Assembly: GCA_021845465.1 (NCBI GenBank)
Contig: JAKBRL010000011.1
Span: 1 to 33,608 of the forward strand
Length of the DNA: 33,608 nucleotides
From: Microcaldota archaeon
GTDB taxonomy: Archaea > Micrarchaeota > Micrarchaeia > Micrarchaeales > CABMGC01
Direction: 5' to 3'
Each line of letters opens with the position of its first letter. Position 1 is the stretch's first letter. Below, one piece after another: positions 1-7,957 of the stretch. The translations under genes were made by a program, and so were the position numbers. The notes beneath the pieces are model-generated. The model had not been told where the DNA came from and made no database searches. It worked only from the letters and a program-made list of their open reading frames with translations.

Positions 1-1
1 A

Positions 2-58
2 GTTTTGGGTGATTTTCCTCTAAGATATGGGGATAAAAACCTCAATTTACGCTGGTAA
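2..58 (+). other. possible C-terminal tail of a gene entering from the left
   Basis: One plus-strand frame is open from the window edge to a TAA at 56-58 and would encode about 18 residues (VLGDFPLRYGDKNLNLRW). It could be the end of a gene lying outside the window, but so short an open frame also arises by chance. No family can be recognised. The rest of 1-165 holds only the hairpin at 98-124. Confidence 0.2.
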
Positions 59-97
59 AAGTCGATTTGGCGAATTGATTTAGAGCAAAGGACTAGA

Positions 98-124
98 GAC
101 TTCGCTACTCAAAGTGGCGAGGTT
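98..124. repeat. 11-bp hairpin with 5-base loop
   Basis: The arms 98-108 and 114-124 pair over 11 positions (with G-T wobbles) around the loop TCAAA. It lies downstream of the minus-strand ATP-grasp gene and possibly downstream of a plus-strand gene off the left edge, so it may end transcription on either strand. No strong T-run follows on either side, so the terminator role is only a suggestion. Confidence 0.3.
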
Positions 125-165
125 AAGTTGTTAAAATTAGAAATGCTCTATATTTGAAATTCTAT

Positions 166-1641
166 TTAATTAAAAGATATCCTATTCTTTATCATATCTG
201 CCATGATATCCCCACATTCTGCATGGCTTCTGCCGCAAACCAATACTTTGAATTGGGTTGAAGGAATCTGCTCTCCCCTAGAAGATGTCAATGTCCTGAA
301 TGCAATAGGCACTACAATACCTCTGCCTGTTCGCAGGTTTCTCGGATTCGTGTGTATTTTGCCTACTTCTTCTTTATAATCCTTTATGGTTCTTATTGGA
401 CTCTCTACAGTAACATCTGTATTTATCCAATTCGGAAAACCTAACTTCTGTGCAATTATCATAGCCGGTGTTGTTATAATAGGCCTTGAGTTTAATTCTG
501 TCAGATAATATTCAATCTTGGAGCCATTTTCCACAATAAACCAATCAATTCCTTGTATTCCATAATATCCATTCTCATTTATATTGTATCTACCTACTTT
601 TTCAGCTTCCTTCCTTAGAACATCAGTAAGCAACTTAGTCATTTCGTAGTCTTTCGATATTAACGGCCTGCTTCCTAGATATTCTCCTGCTGGGGATGTG
701 ATCTGTTCTGAATGAAATACTACATCTACCTTCCCGTTTTTGTGTGTTATAAACTGTGTACTGCCATTAATGGCCTTCCCTATATTTTTAACGTCTATCT
801 CCACTACAAACGGAAAGCCTGCAGGAGCGAACTCTCTTTCTGGCCAAAAAGAAGAGAATTTATCTGAGAATCCTCCATTATGGAAGAATTTCTTTGCGGT
901 ATCGTACATATTATTTCTCGCTTCTATTATTGTAGATTTGGATATTTTTTTAATATGAGTTACATAATCTCCTCCGCTGCCCAGAGCCAATTTTAGCCAT
1001 ATCCCTTCTACGTATGGGGAGAAACAGCTAACCAACCTGTCAAGTTCTTCTTCTCGCGTTAATATAATTCCCCTGAGCATACTAAAGCCATATTTGGCAA
1101 TAATTGAAGGGTTTCTAATGTTTGCTTTATTATTTGTAATTGTGCTTAGCGGATTTTCTATCATCCCAATTCCTAAACGATTGGCTTCTTCATGTATTGC
1201 AGGACTGTTAAAGAACGAGACTAACTTTGCGTTATTTATTCCGGTAAAAAAAGAGTCCTTTAATAATACTAAAGGGTCAGTATTCCTATAACTATAGATA
1301 CTTGTTTCTGATTTATGCAATTCGGAAGGTGCTACTTCTACTACTCTGGTTTCTTTATTCAATAGGCCTAATTGGATATAATAATCCTTAACTCCTGGAG
1401 GAAGTTTCGTAATTACTCCAGTCTCACCGTTTCTTAAAGAAGGAGCGACTAACATATTAAGATACCATTCTTCTTCAGGCTTTGACATCAGAATGGTAGG
1501 TTCAGGAGTGATAAAACTGCCGATTACAATAGGTCTTCCTTTCTCTTCATTTGCCCTCAATGTAGTAAGTCCTAATGACACAGGTATCTGAATATGGGTA
1601 TTGTTCCTCGTGATTTCCATATCCTCAATTATAATTCTCAT
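166..1641 (-). CDS. ATP-grasp superfamily ligase, PGM1-like
   Basis: A 491-residue protein that reads as an ATP-grasp enzyme, the fold that joins a carboxylate to an amine through an acyl-phosphate. The N-terminal 170 residues resemble a pre-ATP-grasp domain (PPGVKDYY near 80). A Lys/Gly-rich strand-loop (GIWLKLALGSGGDYV) lies near 215. The metal/ATP-binding end has GIQGIDWF near 360 and ELNSRP near 387. A further C-terminal segment ending with CGRSHAECGD recalls the pheganomycin ligase PGM1 architecture. The start is taken at ATG 1641; ATG 1620, preceded by GAGGA, is an alternative. A possible TATA (ATTATAAT) lies near 1700. No substrate-making or peptide gene is adjacent, so the substrate is unknown. 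ATP-grasp is a firm call; PGM1 kinship is from recognition only. Confidence 0.65.
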   Translation of the reverse strand: MRIIIEDMEITRNNTHIQIPVSLGLTTLRANEEKGRPIVIGSFITPEPTILMSKPEEEWYLNMLVAPSLRNGETGVITKLPPGVKDYYIQLGLLNKETRVVEVAPSELHKSETSIYSYRNTDPLVLLKDSFFTGINNAKLVSFFNSPAIHEEANRLGIGMIENPLSTITNNKANIRNPSIIAKYGFSMLRGIILTREEELDRLVSCFSPYVEGIWLKLALGSGGDYVTHIKKISKSTIIEARNNMYDTAKKFFHNGGFSDKFSSFWPEREFAPAGFPFVVEIDVKNIGKAINGSTQFITHKNGKVDVVFHSEQITSPAGEYLGSRPLISKDYEMTKLLTDVLRKEAEKVGRYNINENGYYGIQGIDWFIVENGSKIEYYLTELNSRPIITTPAMIIAQKLGFPNWINTDVTVESPIRTIKDYKEEVGKIHTNPRNLRTGRGIVVPIAFRTLTSSRGEQIPSTQFKVLVCGRSHAECGDIMADMIKNRISFN

Positions 1642-1727
1642 ACTCAGTCATAAGAAACTATTCTGTAGTTTAGGTCCCCACCCTCACTTCGCTCATTATA
1701 ATCTTCCTTTAGGAGTATATATTATTG

Positions 1728-1745
1728 ATGTTATTACCATAACAT
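1728..1745. promoter_or_regulatory. palindrome upstream of the ACT-like gene
   Basis: Perfect 7-base arms ATGTTAT and ATAACAT are separated by TACC. It sits about 25 bases upstream of the TATA box of the gene at 1798, where an activator or repressor could bind. In such AT-rich DNA it may be chance. Confidence 0.3.
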
Positions 1746-1768
1746 AATATTATTATAATTAATAGTTG

Positions 1769-1776
1769 TATAAAAT
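1769..1776 (+). promoter_or_regulatory. TATA box, likely leaderless start
   Basis: TATAAAAT is centred 26 bases before ATG 1798, the normal archaeal TATA-to-transcript distance, so transcription should begin at or next to the start codon. No Shine-Dalgarno sequence is visible, as expected for a leaderless mRNA. Confidence 0.6.
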
Positions 1777-1797
1777 GCTACCTGTTTTGGAGATTAT

Positions 1798-2475
1798 ATG
1801 GTAACTGTTGCTCATGTAGTATCTGGAATAATACAAAAACGCCCCTTCCTGGAGGAAGCTCTGGTAAATGACATAATAAACTACGCATATCTTGCGGATA
1901 TGCTCAAGCCTGAAATAGAACATACAATGCGCAAGGAAGTCAATCGTTATGCCATAATAATGGCGATAAGAAGACTTTCAGAAGATCTTAAAGAGAGCTT
2001 TGTAGGGCAGCCCCAGCCAGACCTCAGCCATGCAGATATTACCATAACTTCAGGAATATTTGAGATAACCGCAGTGAAATCTGCAAATACCCTAAAGATA
2101 ATCCCAAAACTATACGATTTGATAAATTTCGGATCTGGGGACTTTTTAACTGTAACGCAGGGGCTCTATGAGATAACCATCCTCTCAAACATAAAATATA
2201 TGGATGAAATTCTGGCCTTATTCGAAAAAAAGGAGATAAAGAAAAAGAGCACTGGGCTTTCATCTGTAATAGTGAGAATTCCAGAAAAAACTGCGGAATC
2301 GGTAGGGCTTCTCTATCTTTTGACGAAAGCGTTAGGCTGGGAAAATATCAATATCTACGAAGTTGTATCGACTCTTACTGAAGAGATATTTATAATATCT
2401 GAGATGGATACAGCATCCGCGTTCGAGGCGATAAAAAGCCTAATAAACAGAAATGTTGCCAATTCAAAAAAGTAA
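1798..2475 (+). CDS. conserved archaeal protein with ACT-like regulatory fold
   Basis: A 225-residue soluble protein. The first 70 residues are helical and contain a stretch typical of a conserved archaeal family (PFLEEAL, INYAYLA, PEIE, then AIIMAIRRL). Later parts alternate strands and helices (ADITITSGIFEITAV near 80, then GLYEITILSNIKYMDEIL and EEIFIISEMDTASAFEAI), as in tandem ACT or aspartokinase-regulatory modules that bind amino acids. No catalytic motif is visible, so it is probably a ligand sensor. The exact role is unknown. The start is supported by the TATA box 26 bases upstream. It converges with the SSB gene. Confidence 0.6.
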   Translation: MVTVAHVVSGIIQKRPFLEEALVNDIINYAYLADMLKPEIEHTMRKEVNRYAIIMAIRRLSEDLKESFVGQPQPDLSHADITITSGIFEITAVKSANTLKIIPKLYDLINFGSGDFLTVTQGLYEITILSNIKYMDEILALFEKKEIKKKSTGLSSVIVRIPEKTAESVGLLYLLTKALGWENINIYEVVSTLTEEIFIISEMDTASAFEAIKSLINRNVANSKK

Positions 2476-2514
2476 AAAAGATTCCGACTGACAAAAAGAA
2501 GAAAAGATGTAAAA

Positions 2515-2877
2515 TTACATCTCTTCTGCATCTGCTTCTTCAGGATTATAATCTTCTTCAGAAGGGCTATCTGAGCTTCCACTTCCTTTCTCAATAACCT
2601 CTATCTTACCGAATTTGCCAGTTGAAAGCTGAGGTGTACCTCTGAATTCATTTACATAACCATTGGTAACCTTTACTTTGTCGCCAACATTTATCTGGCC
2701 TATCGTGTCTCCCCAGAGTGAAATCGCTATGCTTCCGGTATCATCCTTAAGTATAGCATTTGCTACATTAAGCTTCTTCCCATATTTTGTCACGACCTCT
2801 CTAGGTTCATCCTTTTCTGCTACTACTGCTTCAACATCAACATTCGATGCTCCTGCCTTCAAATCGCTTATATTCAT
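2515..2877 (-). CDS. ssb: single-stranded DNA-binding protein, single OB fold
   Basis: A 120-residue protein with one OB fold (about 1-95) followed by an acidic Ser/Glu/Asp-rich tail ending EEADAEEM. The core NVDVEAVVAEKDEPREV, then ILKDDTGSIAISLWGD, then GDKVKVTNGYVNEFRG matches the simple crenarchaeal/Thermoplasma-type SSB rather than multi-OB RPA. It would coat single strands in replication and repair; such acidic tails usually recruit partner proteins. The start ATG 2877 is preceded by GGTGA at a 4-base gap, and a TATA-like TTATAATAA lies further upstream near 2925, so this mRNA probably has a short leader, unlike many neighbours. Confidence 0.85.
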   Translation of the reverse strand: MNISDLKAGASNVDVEAVVAEKDEPREVVTKYGKKLNVANAILKDDTGSIAISLWGDTIGQINVGDKVKVTNGYVNEFRGTPQLSTGKFGKIEVIEKGSGSSDSPSEEDYNPEEADAEEM

Positions 2878-3016
2878 TTATTCACCAGAGTGATAAATAG
2901 TGATTAAGCTAAGTCAGAAAAGTTATAATAATCCCTATGTTTAGCATGCAATACTCCTAAGTCAGCACCAATTAAATAATTATGAAAAAATTCAGGCATG
3001 CAGATCAAGAATACAA

Positions 3017-3025
3017 TTAAATATC
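3017..3025 (+). promoter_or_regulatory. TATA box before the small orphan gene
   Basis: TTAAATATC is centred about 27 bases before ATG 3048, the leaderless spacing seen elsewhere here. It is the main reason to treat the following short frame as a gene. Confidence 0.45.
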
Positions 3026-3047
3026 TAAATCCCATTATAACCCTATT

Positions 3048-3272
3048 ATGGGAATTCTGAACGGCTATTTAATAATGGCAGTAACACGACAGCCTACTGT
3101 AGTAAACTGGGGCCACGGCCTTAATCCTAAACTCTACTGCTTGAAAGAAGCCGCAAGGCCAACAACTCAAAAACATGACGGGAATCTTAAACCCCCTCCT
3201 CAGAATAAAGTCAGAATAATAAAGAAGGGAAGAAGCATAATACCTGAAGTAATGTCCCCAAATAGAAAGTAA
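3048..3272 (+). CDS. small basic orphan protein
   Basis: A 74-residue frame, not recognised. It is rich in Lys, Arg, Pro and Asn, has no membrane segment and only one Cys, and ends in a basic tail (RIIKKGRSIIPEVMSPNRK). A basic, Pro-rich, poorly folded protein could bind nucleic acid, but nothing proves it. An inner ATG at 3075 is an alternative start; the upstream TATA spacing favours 3048. The minus-strand frame opposite covers two small plus genes and is judged a shadow. Confidence 0.4.
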   Translation: MGILNGYLIMAVTRQPTVVNWGHGLNPKLYCLKEAARPTTQKHDGNLKPPPQNKVRIIKKGRSIIPEVMSPNRK

Positions 3273-3329
3273 GACAGCAAAAGAGCATTTATATTAATCA
3301 GTAAAGACCCTATATCATAATTGACTAAT

Positions 3330-3512
3330 ATGGAAGCTACTAAATCGGCAGATGTAAACTTTAAAGGCTCTTCCACTGGAACTAGACACTCAGAGCTAAA
3401 AAAGCTCGTCAGGTCCACCTCTTCGGCAGGAATACTGCTCATAACAGCAGCTGCTATTTTAATTCTTGGGTCATTGATAAGATCAACTAAAAAACCGAAA
3501 AACAAGAATTAA
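3330..3512 (+). CDS. small single-pass membrane protein
   Basis: About 60 residues: a polar Ser/Thr/Lys-rich N-terminal half, one hydrophobic helix near the C-terminus (AGILLITAAAILILGSLI, about 36-53) and a basic tail KKPKNKN. This tail-anchored layout recalls archaeal Sec61-beta in size and topology, but the usual Sec61-beta signature is not seen, so no name is given. The start is taken at ATG 3330; an in-frame TTG lies at 3321. A TATA-like TTTATATT is centred near 3292. Confidence 0.5.
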   Translation: MEATKSADVNFKGSSTGTRHSELKKLVRSTSSAGILLITAAAILILGSLIRSTKKPKNKN

Positions 3513-3523
3513 TGCAAATCCAA

Positions 3524-3532
3524 ACTATATAG
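3524..3532 (+). promoter_or_regulatory. TATA box, likely leaderless start
   Basis: ACTATATAG is centred about 26 bases before ATG 3554, so the rhodanese-like transcript should start near its first codon. Confidence 0.5.
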
Positions 3533-3553
3533 CTTTACAACAAAGGCATAATC

Positions 3554-3874
3554 ATGGCAATAACTGAAATGGATTTTGAAGAGGCAATAAAATTTACAAA
3601 GGAAAGAAATACCAGGCTGGTATGGATAGGAAGGGAACCCATAGAGTATATACGTGAACTTACCGGCCTCGAAGAAACCCAATTAATAAAGGCAGAACCT
3701 AACAACCTGGCGTATGCAGACAGAGCCGAAGCTGAGAAGTTCTCGGATCACGTATTTGTCTGTTACCATGGAAATTCATCACGATATCTTGCTACCTTGC
3801 TTAAGGACAAGTTCGGAATAAACTCAATAAGCATGAAAGGTGGAATTACCTCATTGGTTGGAGAGATATTCTAA
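3554..3874 (+). CDS. rhodanese-like domain protein
   Basis: A 106-residue single-domain protein. The C-terminal half has the rhodanese active-site loop, VFVCYHGNSSRYLATLL, in which the Cys near 69 would carry persulfide, followed by a Gly-Gly turn (SMKGGIT). Such proteins pass sulfane sulfur or act as thiol-phosphate enzymes. The N-terminal half (IRELTGLEETQLIKA) is less typical. Its stop overlaps the stop of the convergent Pop5 gene by four bases. A T7 run directly after the stop probably ends its transcript. Confidence 0.65.
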   Translation: MAITEMDFEEAIKFTKERNTRLVWIGREPIEYIRELTGLEETQLIKAEPNNLAYADRAEAEKFSDHVFVCYHGNSSRYLATLLKDKFGINSISMKGGITSLVGEIF

Positions 3875-4191
3875 ACTGTTATTTTTTTAGAATATACAAG
3901 CAGACTCTTTATTGTTCCTGAGCTCTTAAGCGAAAAGAACCCGATTTTTCTGCCGCGGATCTCTTTAATGAATGAAAGCGCAAGGATTATCGAATTTTCG
4001 TAGCCTCTATTGGTCTTTATAACAAATAACCTCTGTGAGTATTGCGCAGCTATCCTGGGATTTGCTTCAGAGTAAGAAAGCTCGCCAATATATCTCATTA
4101 TCTCAGCCAGCAGGCCTTTTTCCTCAACCTCAACATTAATTTCAGATGACGACATGAATAACACGTATCTATATTTGCCTTTAAGTATCAA
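3871..4191 (-). CDS. rnp2: RNase P protein component 2 (Pop5)
   Basis: A 106-residue Pop5/Rpp14-family protein. Evidence is the opening KYRYVLF strand, the central IILALSFIKEIRGRKIGFFSL and the family mark SGTIKSLL near the end. In archaea Pop5 pairs with Rpp30 and acts with the RNase P RNA to trim the 5' leader of pre-tRNA. Its start overlaps the end of the Rpp30-like gene by four bases (ATGA type), so the two subunits are translationally coupled, as their shared complex would suggest. Confidence 0.8.
   Translation of the reverse strand: MILKGKYRYVLFMSSSEINVEVEEKGLLAEIMRYIGELSYSEANPRIAAQYSQRLFVIKTNRGYENSIILALSFIKEIRGRKIGFFSLKSSGTIKSLLVYSKKITV
3882..3888 (+). terminator. T7 tract after the rhodanese-like gene
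   Basis: Seven T residues begin eight bases after the plus-strand stop. T-runs alone suffice for archaeal RNA polymerase termination. It lies inside the 3' end of the opposing Pop5 gene. Confidence 0.45.
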
Positions 4192-4691
4192 TGCATCATC
4201 CCCTCGTTGTAGAATATCTTCTCAGAATTTTTATCATTTATACCAAGAAATCTGGCAAAAGCAAGCATCTGCATTGATGAAAGCATACCTGTCTCATCCT
4301 TCGCAAGCGACACCAACGCTATCTTAGTCCTGTTTCTCAATGCAAATCTTATCAGGAACCTTGCCCTATGAATATTCCTGAGTCTCTGCTTCTGCTCCGG
4401 AACAACCAGGCTTGAAATATCTATAAAAAGAGTCTTTTCGTTATCACGGCACTCCTCCACTGTCTGCCTTATCAGTTCATTGTCAAATATTATTATGCCA
4501 TCGACATTATTTCTCCTAAGTGCCTTTCCCAATGTTCCAGGCTCCCTCCCCAAAAATATGCATCGTCCTTCATACTCTTGATCTTCAGTAACTCTTATCT
4601 CATTCCTGGTATACACCTTCTTGTAACCTATAAGCTTAGCAAGCTTAATGTCTACCGAATCCATATCTACTATATCAAATCCTTTTCCCAT
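4188..4691 (-). CDS. rnp3: RNase P protein component 3 (Rpp30)
   Basis: An Rpp30/RNase P subunit p30 family protein with a TIM-barrel fold, about 167 residues from ATG 4691. Visible features are the first strand FDIVDMDS, the repeated strand-helix units (GIIIFDNELIRQTV, LFIDISSLVV) and the late segment ARFLIRFALRNRTKIALVSLA, which is typical of the family. It partners Pop5 in RNase P. ATG 4691 has AAGGT a few bases upstream and lies just after the DRG stop; in-frame ATGs at 4715 and 4709 would overlap that gene and are less likely. Confidence 0.8.
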   Translation of the reverse strand: MGKGFDIVDMDSVDIKLAKLIGYKKVYTRNEIRVTEDQEYEGRCIFLGREPGTLGKALRRNNVDGIIIFDNELIRQTVEECRDNEKTLFIDISSLVVPEQKQRLRNIHRARFLIRFALRNRTKIALVSLAKDETGMLSSMQMLAFARFLGINDKNSEKIFYNEGMMH

Positions 4692-4695
4692 ATGT

Positions 4696-5802
4696 TCATA
4701 CCTTCTCATAAACAAGAGTAACTATGTCTTCATCTGCAAGGAGATGCTCTCTCCCTTGCCTCTGGTTAGCAAACTTTGCGCTTTTCCCATTTATATATGC
4801 ATATCTAATGTTGTTTGCTGTTTTGGAATGCAATTTCCTGGCAAGATCCATCACTGTAGAATTGCCTCTAAGTATCATAGGTTTTTCCATATCGGCCTTG
4901 CCATCTTTTGGCTTAAGATATATTCTGACAAGCCCCAACTCCGAAAATATAATTCTCCTGAGCGCCTCAAGATTGGTCTTTTCCGCTGCACTTATTGGAA
5001 CTGTCTTAACTTTTGTTTTTTCCTCTATCTCCTTGCTTATGGCGTTTGTAAATGCCGGAGTTACGCTATCTATCTTGTTTAGTATTATTAATGCCTTTAT
5101 GTTTACTATGCTATTATCCATTATCTCCATCACGTCAAACAAATCAGCGTCTTGGTGGAAGATCACCTTCCCATTATAGATTCCATAACTGTTAAGGATC
5201 TCCTGGACCTCTCTCTTACTAGGAATCTTATGTCCAAGGCTCTCCAATTCAAGGCCTCCTGTAATGCGCCTTTCAACATTTATTCTTGGTCTGGTCTTGT
5301 TGATCCTTATATCCAGATCATAAAGCTCATCCAGAAGTGTGTATAGCCCCTCGGGCTTTGTTATATCAAGCATTATTAAGAGAAGGTCCGAGACACGTAT
5401 TACGCTTGCTATCTTGGCTCCTCCGCCTTTGCCTTGTCCCGCACCTTCTATCAATCCAGGTATGTCAAGGATCTGTATATTTGCGCCCATGTACTTCATC
5501 GTACCTGGTATGACATCAAGCGTAGTAAATTCATAGGAGGCGATTCTTGACTCTGCATTTGTGATAGCACTTAAAAGCGAGCTCTTTCCAGCATTAGGGA
5601 AACCGACCAACACTACAGTAGCATCCCCTGATTTTTTTACAGCAAAACCTATTCCTCTGCTTTTTTTGCTGCTTGACATCTCTTTTTTTACATTCGCTAT
5701 CTTCTTCCTGAGTATTCCCAGGTGCTTGTTTGTAGCTTTATTGTGCTTCGTCTTGGCATACTCTTCCCTAAGCTCGTTAAGGGTTGCTTCAAGATCAGCC
5801 AT
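4696..5802 (-). CDS. drg: DRG-family GTPase with TGS domain
   Basis: A 368-residue protein of the OBG/DRG class. An N-terminal helical region (1-55, Lys-rich) leads to the G domain: G1 GFPNAGKSS at 67-75, the conserved EFTTLDVIPG at 91-100, G3 DIPG at 113-116 with a Gly-rich switch after it, and G4 NKID at 242-245. A TGS domain occupies about 300-368 (MILRGNSTVMDLARKLH to the end). DRG proteins associate with ribosomes and are near-universal in archaea and eukaryotes. It heads the Rpp30-Pop5 operon. The start has a TATA box 26 bases upstream, so the message is probably leaderless. Confidence 0.93.
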   Translation of the reverse strand: MADLEATLNELREEYAKTKHNKATNKHLGILRKKIANVKKEMSSSKKSRGIGFAVKKSGDATVVLVGFPNAGKSSLLSAITNAESRIASYEFTTLDVIPGTMKYMGANIQILDIPGLIEGAGQGKGGGAKIASVIRVSDLLLIMLDITKPEGLYTLLDELYDLDIRINKTRPRINVERRITGGLELESLGHKIPSKREVQEILNSYGIYNGKVIFHQDADLFDVMEIMDNSIVNIKALIILNKIDSVTPAFTNAISKEIEEKTKVKTVPISAAEKTNLEALRRIIFSELGLVRIYLKPKDGKADMEKPMILRGNSTVMDLARKLHSKTANNIRYAYINGKSAKFANQRQGREHLLADEDIVTLVYEKV

Positions 5803-5824
5803 ATCTGATATTGATTATTCAACA

Positions 5825-5831
5825 TTTATAG
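5825..5831 (-). promoter_or_regulatory. TATA box of the DRG-RNase P operon
   Basis: On the minus strand CTATAAATG is centred 26 bases before ATG 5802. The distance implies that transcription begins at the start codon. Confidence 0.55.
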
Positions 5832-5994
5832 AATTAGCTAAATTCAAATTTCTACAGGCATGAGCATTCCAACGCAAAAAATCCCAATTCCAGCAGATTT
5901 CTTTATGGAAAATCAAGACTTCCTCTAAATGTCGAAGACTGGAAAAGTTTTTAATACCTGCTTCCTATATAGGTTAAGGCGAACTGGTGAAAAC

Positions 5995-6276
5995 ATGAAG
6001 ATATCAGAAATATACAGGATGGATGTATATAGCGATTCAGGACAATACCTTGGGGACGTGCAGGATGTAGTAATAGATCTCGAAAAAGGCGAGATAAGCA
6101 GATTGCTCATGACTCCATGGAAAGGTGTAAAGAGCGATGCGGCCTCTCTTTTAAAGAAGAAGAGCATACTCTACAAGAGCGTCAAGAATGTAGGAGACGT
6201 TGTTCTTGTTTCAAACCCTTCAGGCTTAAAAGAGGAGACAGCATCAAGGGAAGAGATAAACGACCTATCCAGATGA
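5995..6276 (+). CDS. PRC-barrel domain protein
   Basis: A 93-residue protein that is essentially one PRC-barrel: MKISEIYRMDV, then GQYLGDVQDVVIDLEKGEISRLLM, then a C-terminal strand pair (VGDVVLVS) and a charged tail. Archaeal single PRC-barrel proteins act as small adaptors in RNA metabolism and, in some lineages, cell division; which applies here cannot be told. ATG 5995 is chosen over an upstream TTG frame because GGTGA lies 4 bases before it and the fold begins there. TATA-like elements at 5949-5956 and 5964-5972 both fit. It is transcribed towards the ThyX cluster but has its own promoter. Confidence 0.75.
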   Translation: MKISEIYRMDVYSDSGQYLGDVQDVVIDLEKGEISRLLMTPWKGVKSDAASLLKKKSILYKSVKNVGDVVLVSNPSGLKEETASREEINDLSR

Positions 6277-6345
6277 GTAATAAATTTCATGCTCTTCCAC
6301 AGATAGTTTATAATCTTTTTACTCTAAAAGGATTCTTGTGCTATC

Positions 6346-7956
6346 GTGGAAGAGCCTGTTTTTAAAGAGAGACTTACTGAGAATGAGAAGGAGATAATAA
6401 AGCCTTATTTTTCAAGCCTGGAGAAGAACACATTCGTGCTTACAAACCTGCCTGAAGTTATAAAAGGAACGTTATTCTCAAGGTATAGCCGTTCAGACAA
6501 AGGGGCAAGAAGGCTCCTTCTGGACGAATTTATTCAAAACAAAGACATAGCCGAGGTAATAGGTGCAGGCTCCAAATTCGACTACTCTAACACTGCTCTG
6601 GCCATAAAAAAAGCTGAGGACTTTTACCAGCGTGTTCTTGTAGGTTATGGTGATGATTCAGTAGCTGAACTTGCAGGGGTGCATCTTGCATGCGAGAACA
6701 TCTCCAGCCTTGCTGCAGACCTTCTTACCGATTCAAGGATAGGAATATCTCCTCTTGAAAAATCTGCAAGGTACATACTTTTTGATAAAAAGATAGACGG
6801 AAAATATCTATGGTACAGAAATAAAGCCATAATGTCATCAAAACACAGCCAGCTCTACGAAGAAACAATGGATCTCCTCTTTTCTTCATACTCCAAATGG
6901 CTTCCTATAGTACAGGCGCATGTAAAGTCAGTAACTCCTAAGGATCCTACTGCAACAGATCGCGCATACGAGAGCGCCACAAGGGCCAAGGCATGCGACA
7001 TACTGAAAAACCTCCTTCCTGCAGGAAGGCTTACCAATGTAGGCCTGTATGGCAATGGAAGGGCATTCGAATATCTTCTTACAAAACTTCATTCAAGCAA
7101 TCTGGAAGAAGCACAGCTCCTATCTGAAGAAATACATGAGGAATTGTCAAAAGTAATACCTGCATTCGTAAAACGATCAAAACCCTCCGAGTATATAATA
7201 GCAACAAGGGAAGAGATGAGCAGGCATAGAAGTAAAACAAGAGAGAAAGAATCTAAGATAGAGCCAATAAAACTGATAGATTATGATCCAGATGGAGAAA
7301 ATAAGATTCTTGCAGCAATGCTCTATCCATATTCCGACGATACCCTAGATGTCCTGCTGTCAAAAGTAAAGGCAATGTCTCCCGAAGAAAAGGAGAGACT
7401 GGCTTCAGATTATCTATCCAAGAGACGAAACAGGCGAGATAAGCCAGGCAGAGCGCTTGAGAACATCTATTATACATTTGAATTATGTGCAAACTACGGA
7501 GTCTTCAGAGACCTCCATAGACATAGGCAACTAAGCCAGGAAAGGCAGGAACTAACCGCAGATATAGGATTTGATACACCTCCTGAGCTCGCCGAAATAG
7601 GCCTAGAAAATGAGTTCAAAGAAGTTATGAAAAAGGCAAAAGAGGCATACGATGCCATATATCCAGATCTTCCCAACGAAGCACAATACATTGTTCCACG
7701 AGGCTTCAGAATGAAGTGGTACATAAAAATGAATCTCAGGGAAGCCTTCCATATAACTGAACTAAGATCTTCCAAACAAGGCCACCCTGACTACAGAAAA
7801 GTTGCGCAGCAGCTAAGGAATATAATATTCGAGAAGCACCCTCTGCTTGCCGAGTATATGCAGGTAGATATGAACGACTATGCACTTCCAAGGATAGAGA
7901 GTGAAAAGCGGATAGACAGAAAACTTGAGGAACTAGACAGAAAAACAGGCGAATAA
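6346..7956 (+). CDS. thyX: double-domain ThyX-family flavin-dependent thymidylate synthase
   Basis: A 536-residue protein about twice the size of ordinary ThyX. The C-terminal half carries the ThyX signature R392-H393-R394 followed by QLSQER, and later GFRMKWYIKMNLREAFHITELRSS, typical of ThyX substrate- and flavin-binding helices. The N-terminal half has a related pattern (GYGDDSVAELAGVHLACENIS, then SPLEKSARY near 136) but no RHR, so it looks like a decayed repeat that may be structural. ThyX converts dUMP to dTMP using FAD, NADPH and methylene-tetrahydrofolate. The start is GTG 6346, about 34 bases after a TATA box (TTTATAATC, 6308-6316). It is directly followed by the Dcd-fold gene and belongs to a dTTP-supply cluster. 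Long two-domain ThyX-like proteins are known in archaea, but their activity is less certain. Confidence 0.85.
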   Translation: MEEPVFKERLTENEKEIIKPYFSSLEKNTFVLTNLPEVIKGTLFSRYSRSDKGARRLLLDEFIQNKDIAEVIGAGSKFDYSNTALAIKKAEDFYQRVLVGYGDDSVAELAGVHLACENISSLAADLLTDSRIGISPLEKSARYILFDKKIDGKYLWYRNKAIMSSKHSQLYEETMDLLFSSYSKWLPIVQAHVKSVTPKDPTATDRAYESATRAKACDILKNLLPAGRLTNVGLYGNGRAFEYLLTKLHSSNLEEAQLLSEEIHEELSKVIPAFVKRSKPSEYIIATREEMSRHRSKTREKESKIEPIKLIDYDPDGENKILAAMLYPYSDDTLDVLLSKVKAMSPEEKERLASDYLSKRRNRRDKPGRALENIYYTFELCANYGVFRDLHRHRQLSQERQELTADIGFDTPPELAEIGLENEFKEVMKKAKEAYDAIYPDLPNEAQYIVPRGFRMKWYIKMNLREAFHITELRSSKQGHPDYRKVAQQLRNIIFEKHPLLAEYMQVDMNDYALPRIESEKRIDRKLEELDRKTGE

Positions 7957-7957
7957 A

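Noticed and set aside
2944..3002. Two copies of GCATGCA in the intergenic region before 3048
   Set aside because: Short palindromes of this size occur by chance and show no set spacing to a promoter.
4648..5082. Long plus-strand frames opposite the DRG gene
   Set aside because: They are shadows of a well-matched GTPase; hydrophobic composition is typical of reverse-frame translation.
5860..5928. 22-codon plus-strand frame (MSIPTQKIPIPADFF onward) between the DRG and PRC-barrel genes
   Set aside because: No clear TATA or ribosome site at the right distance, too short, and no recognisable family; open by chance is likely.
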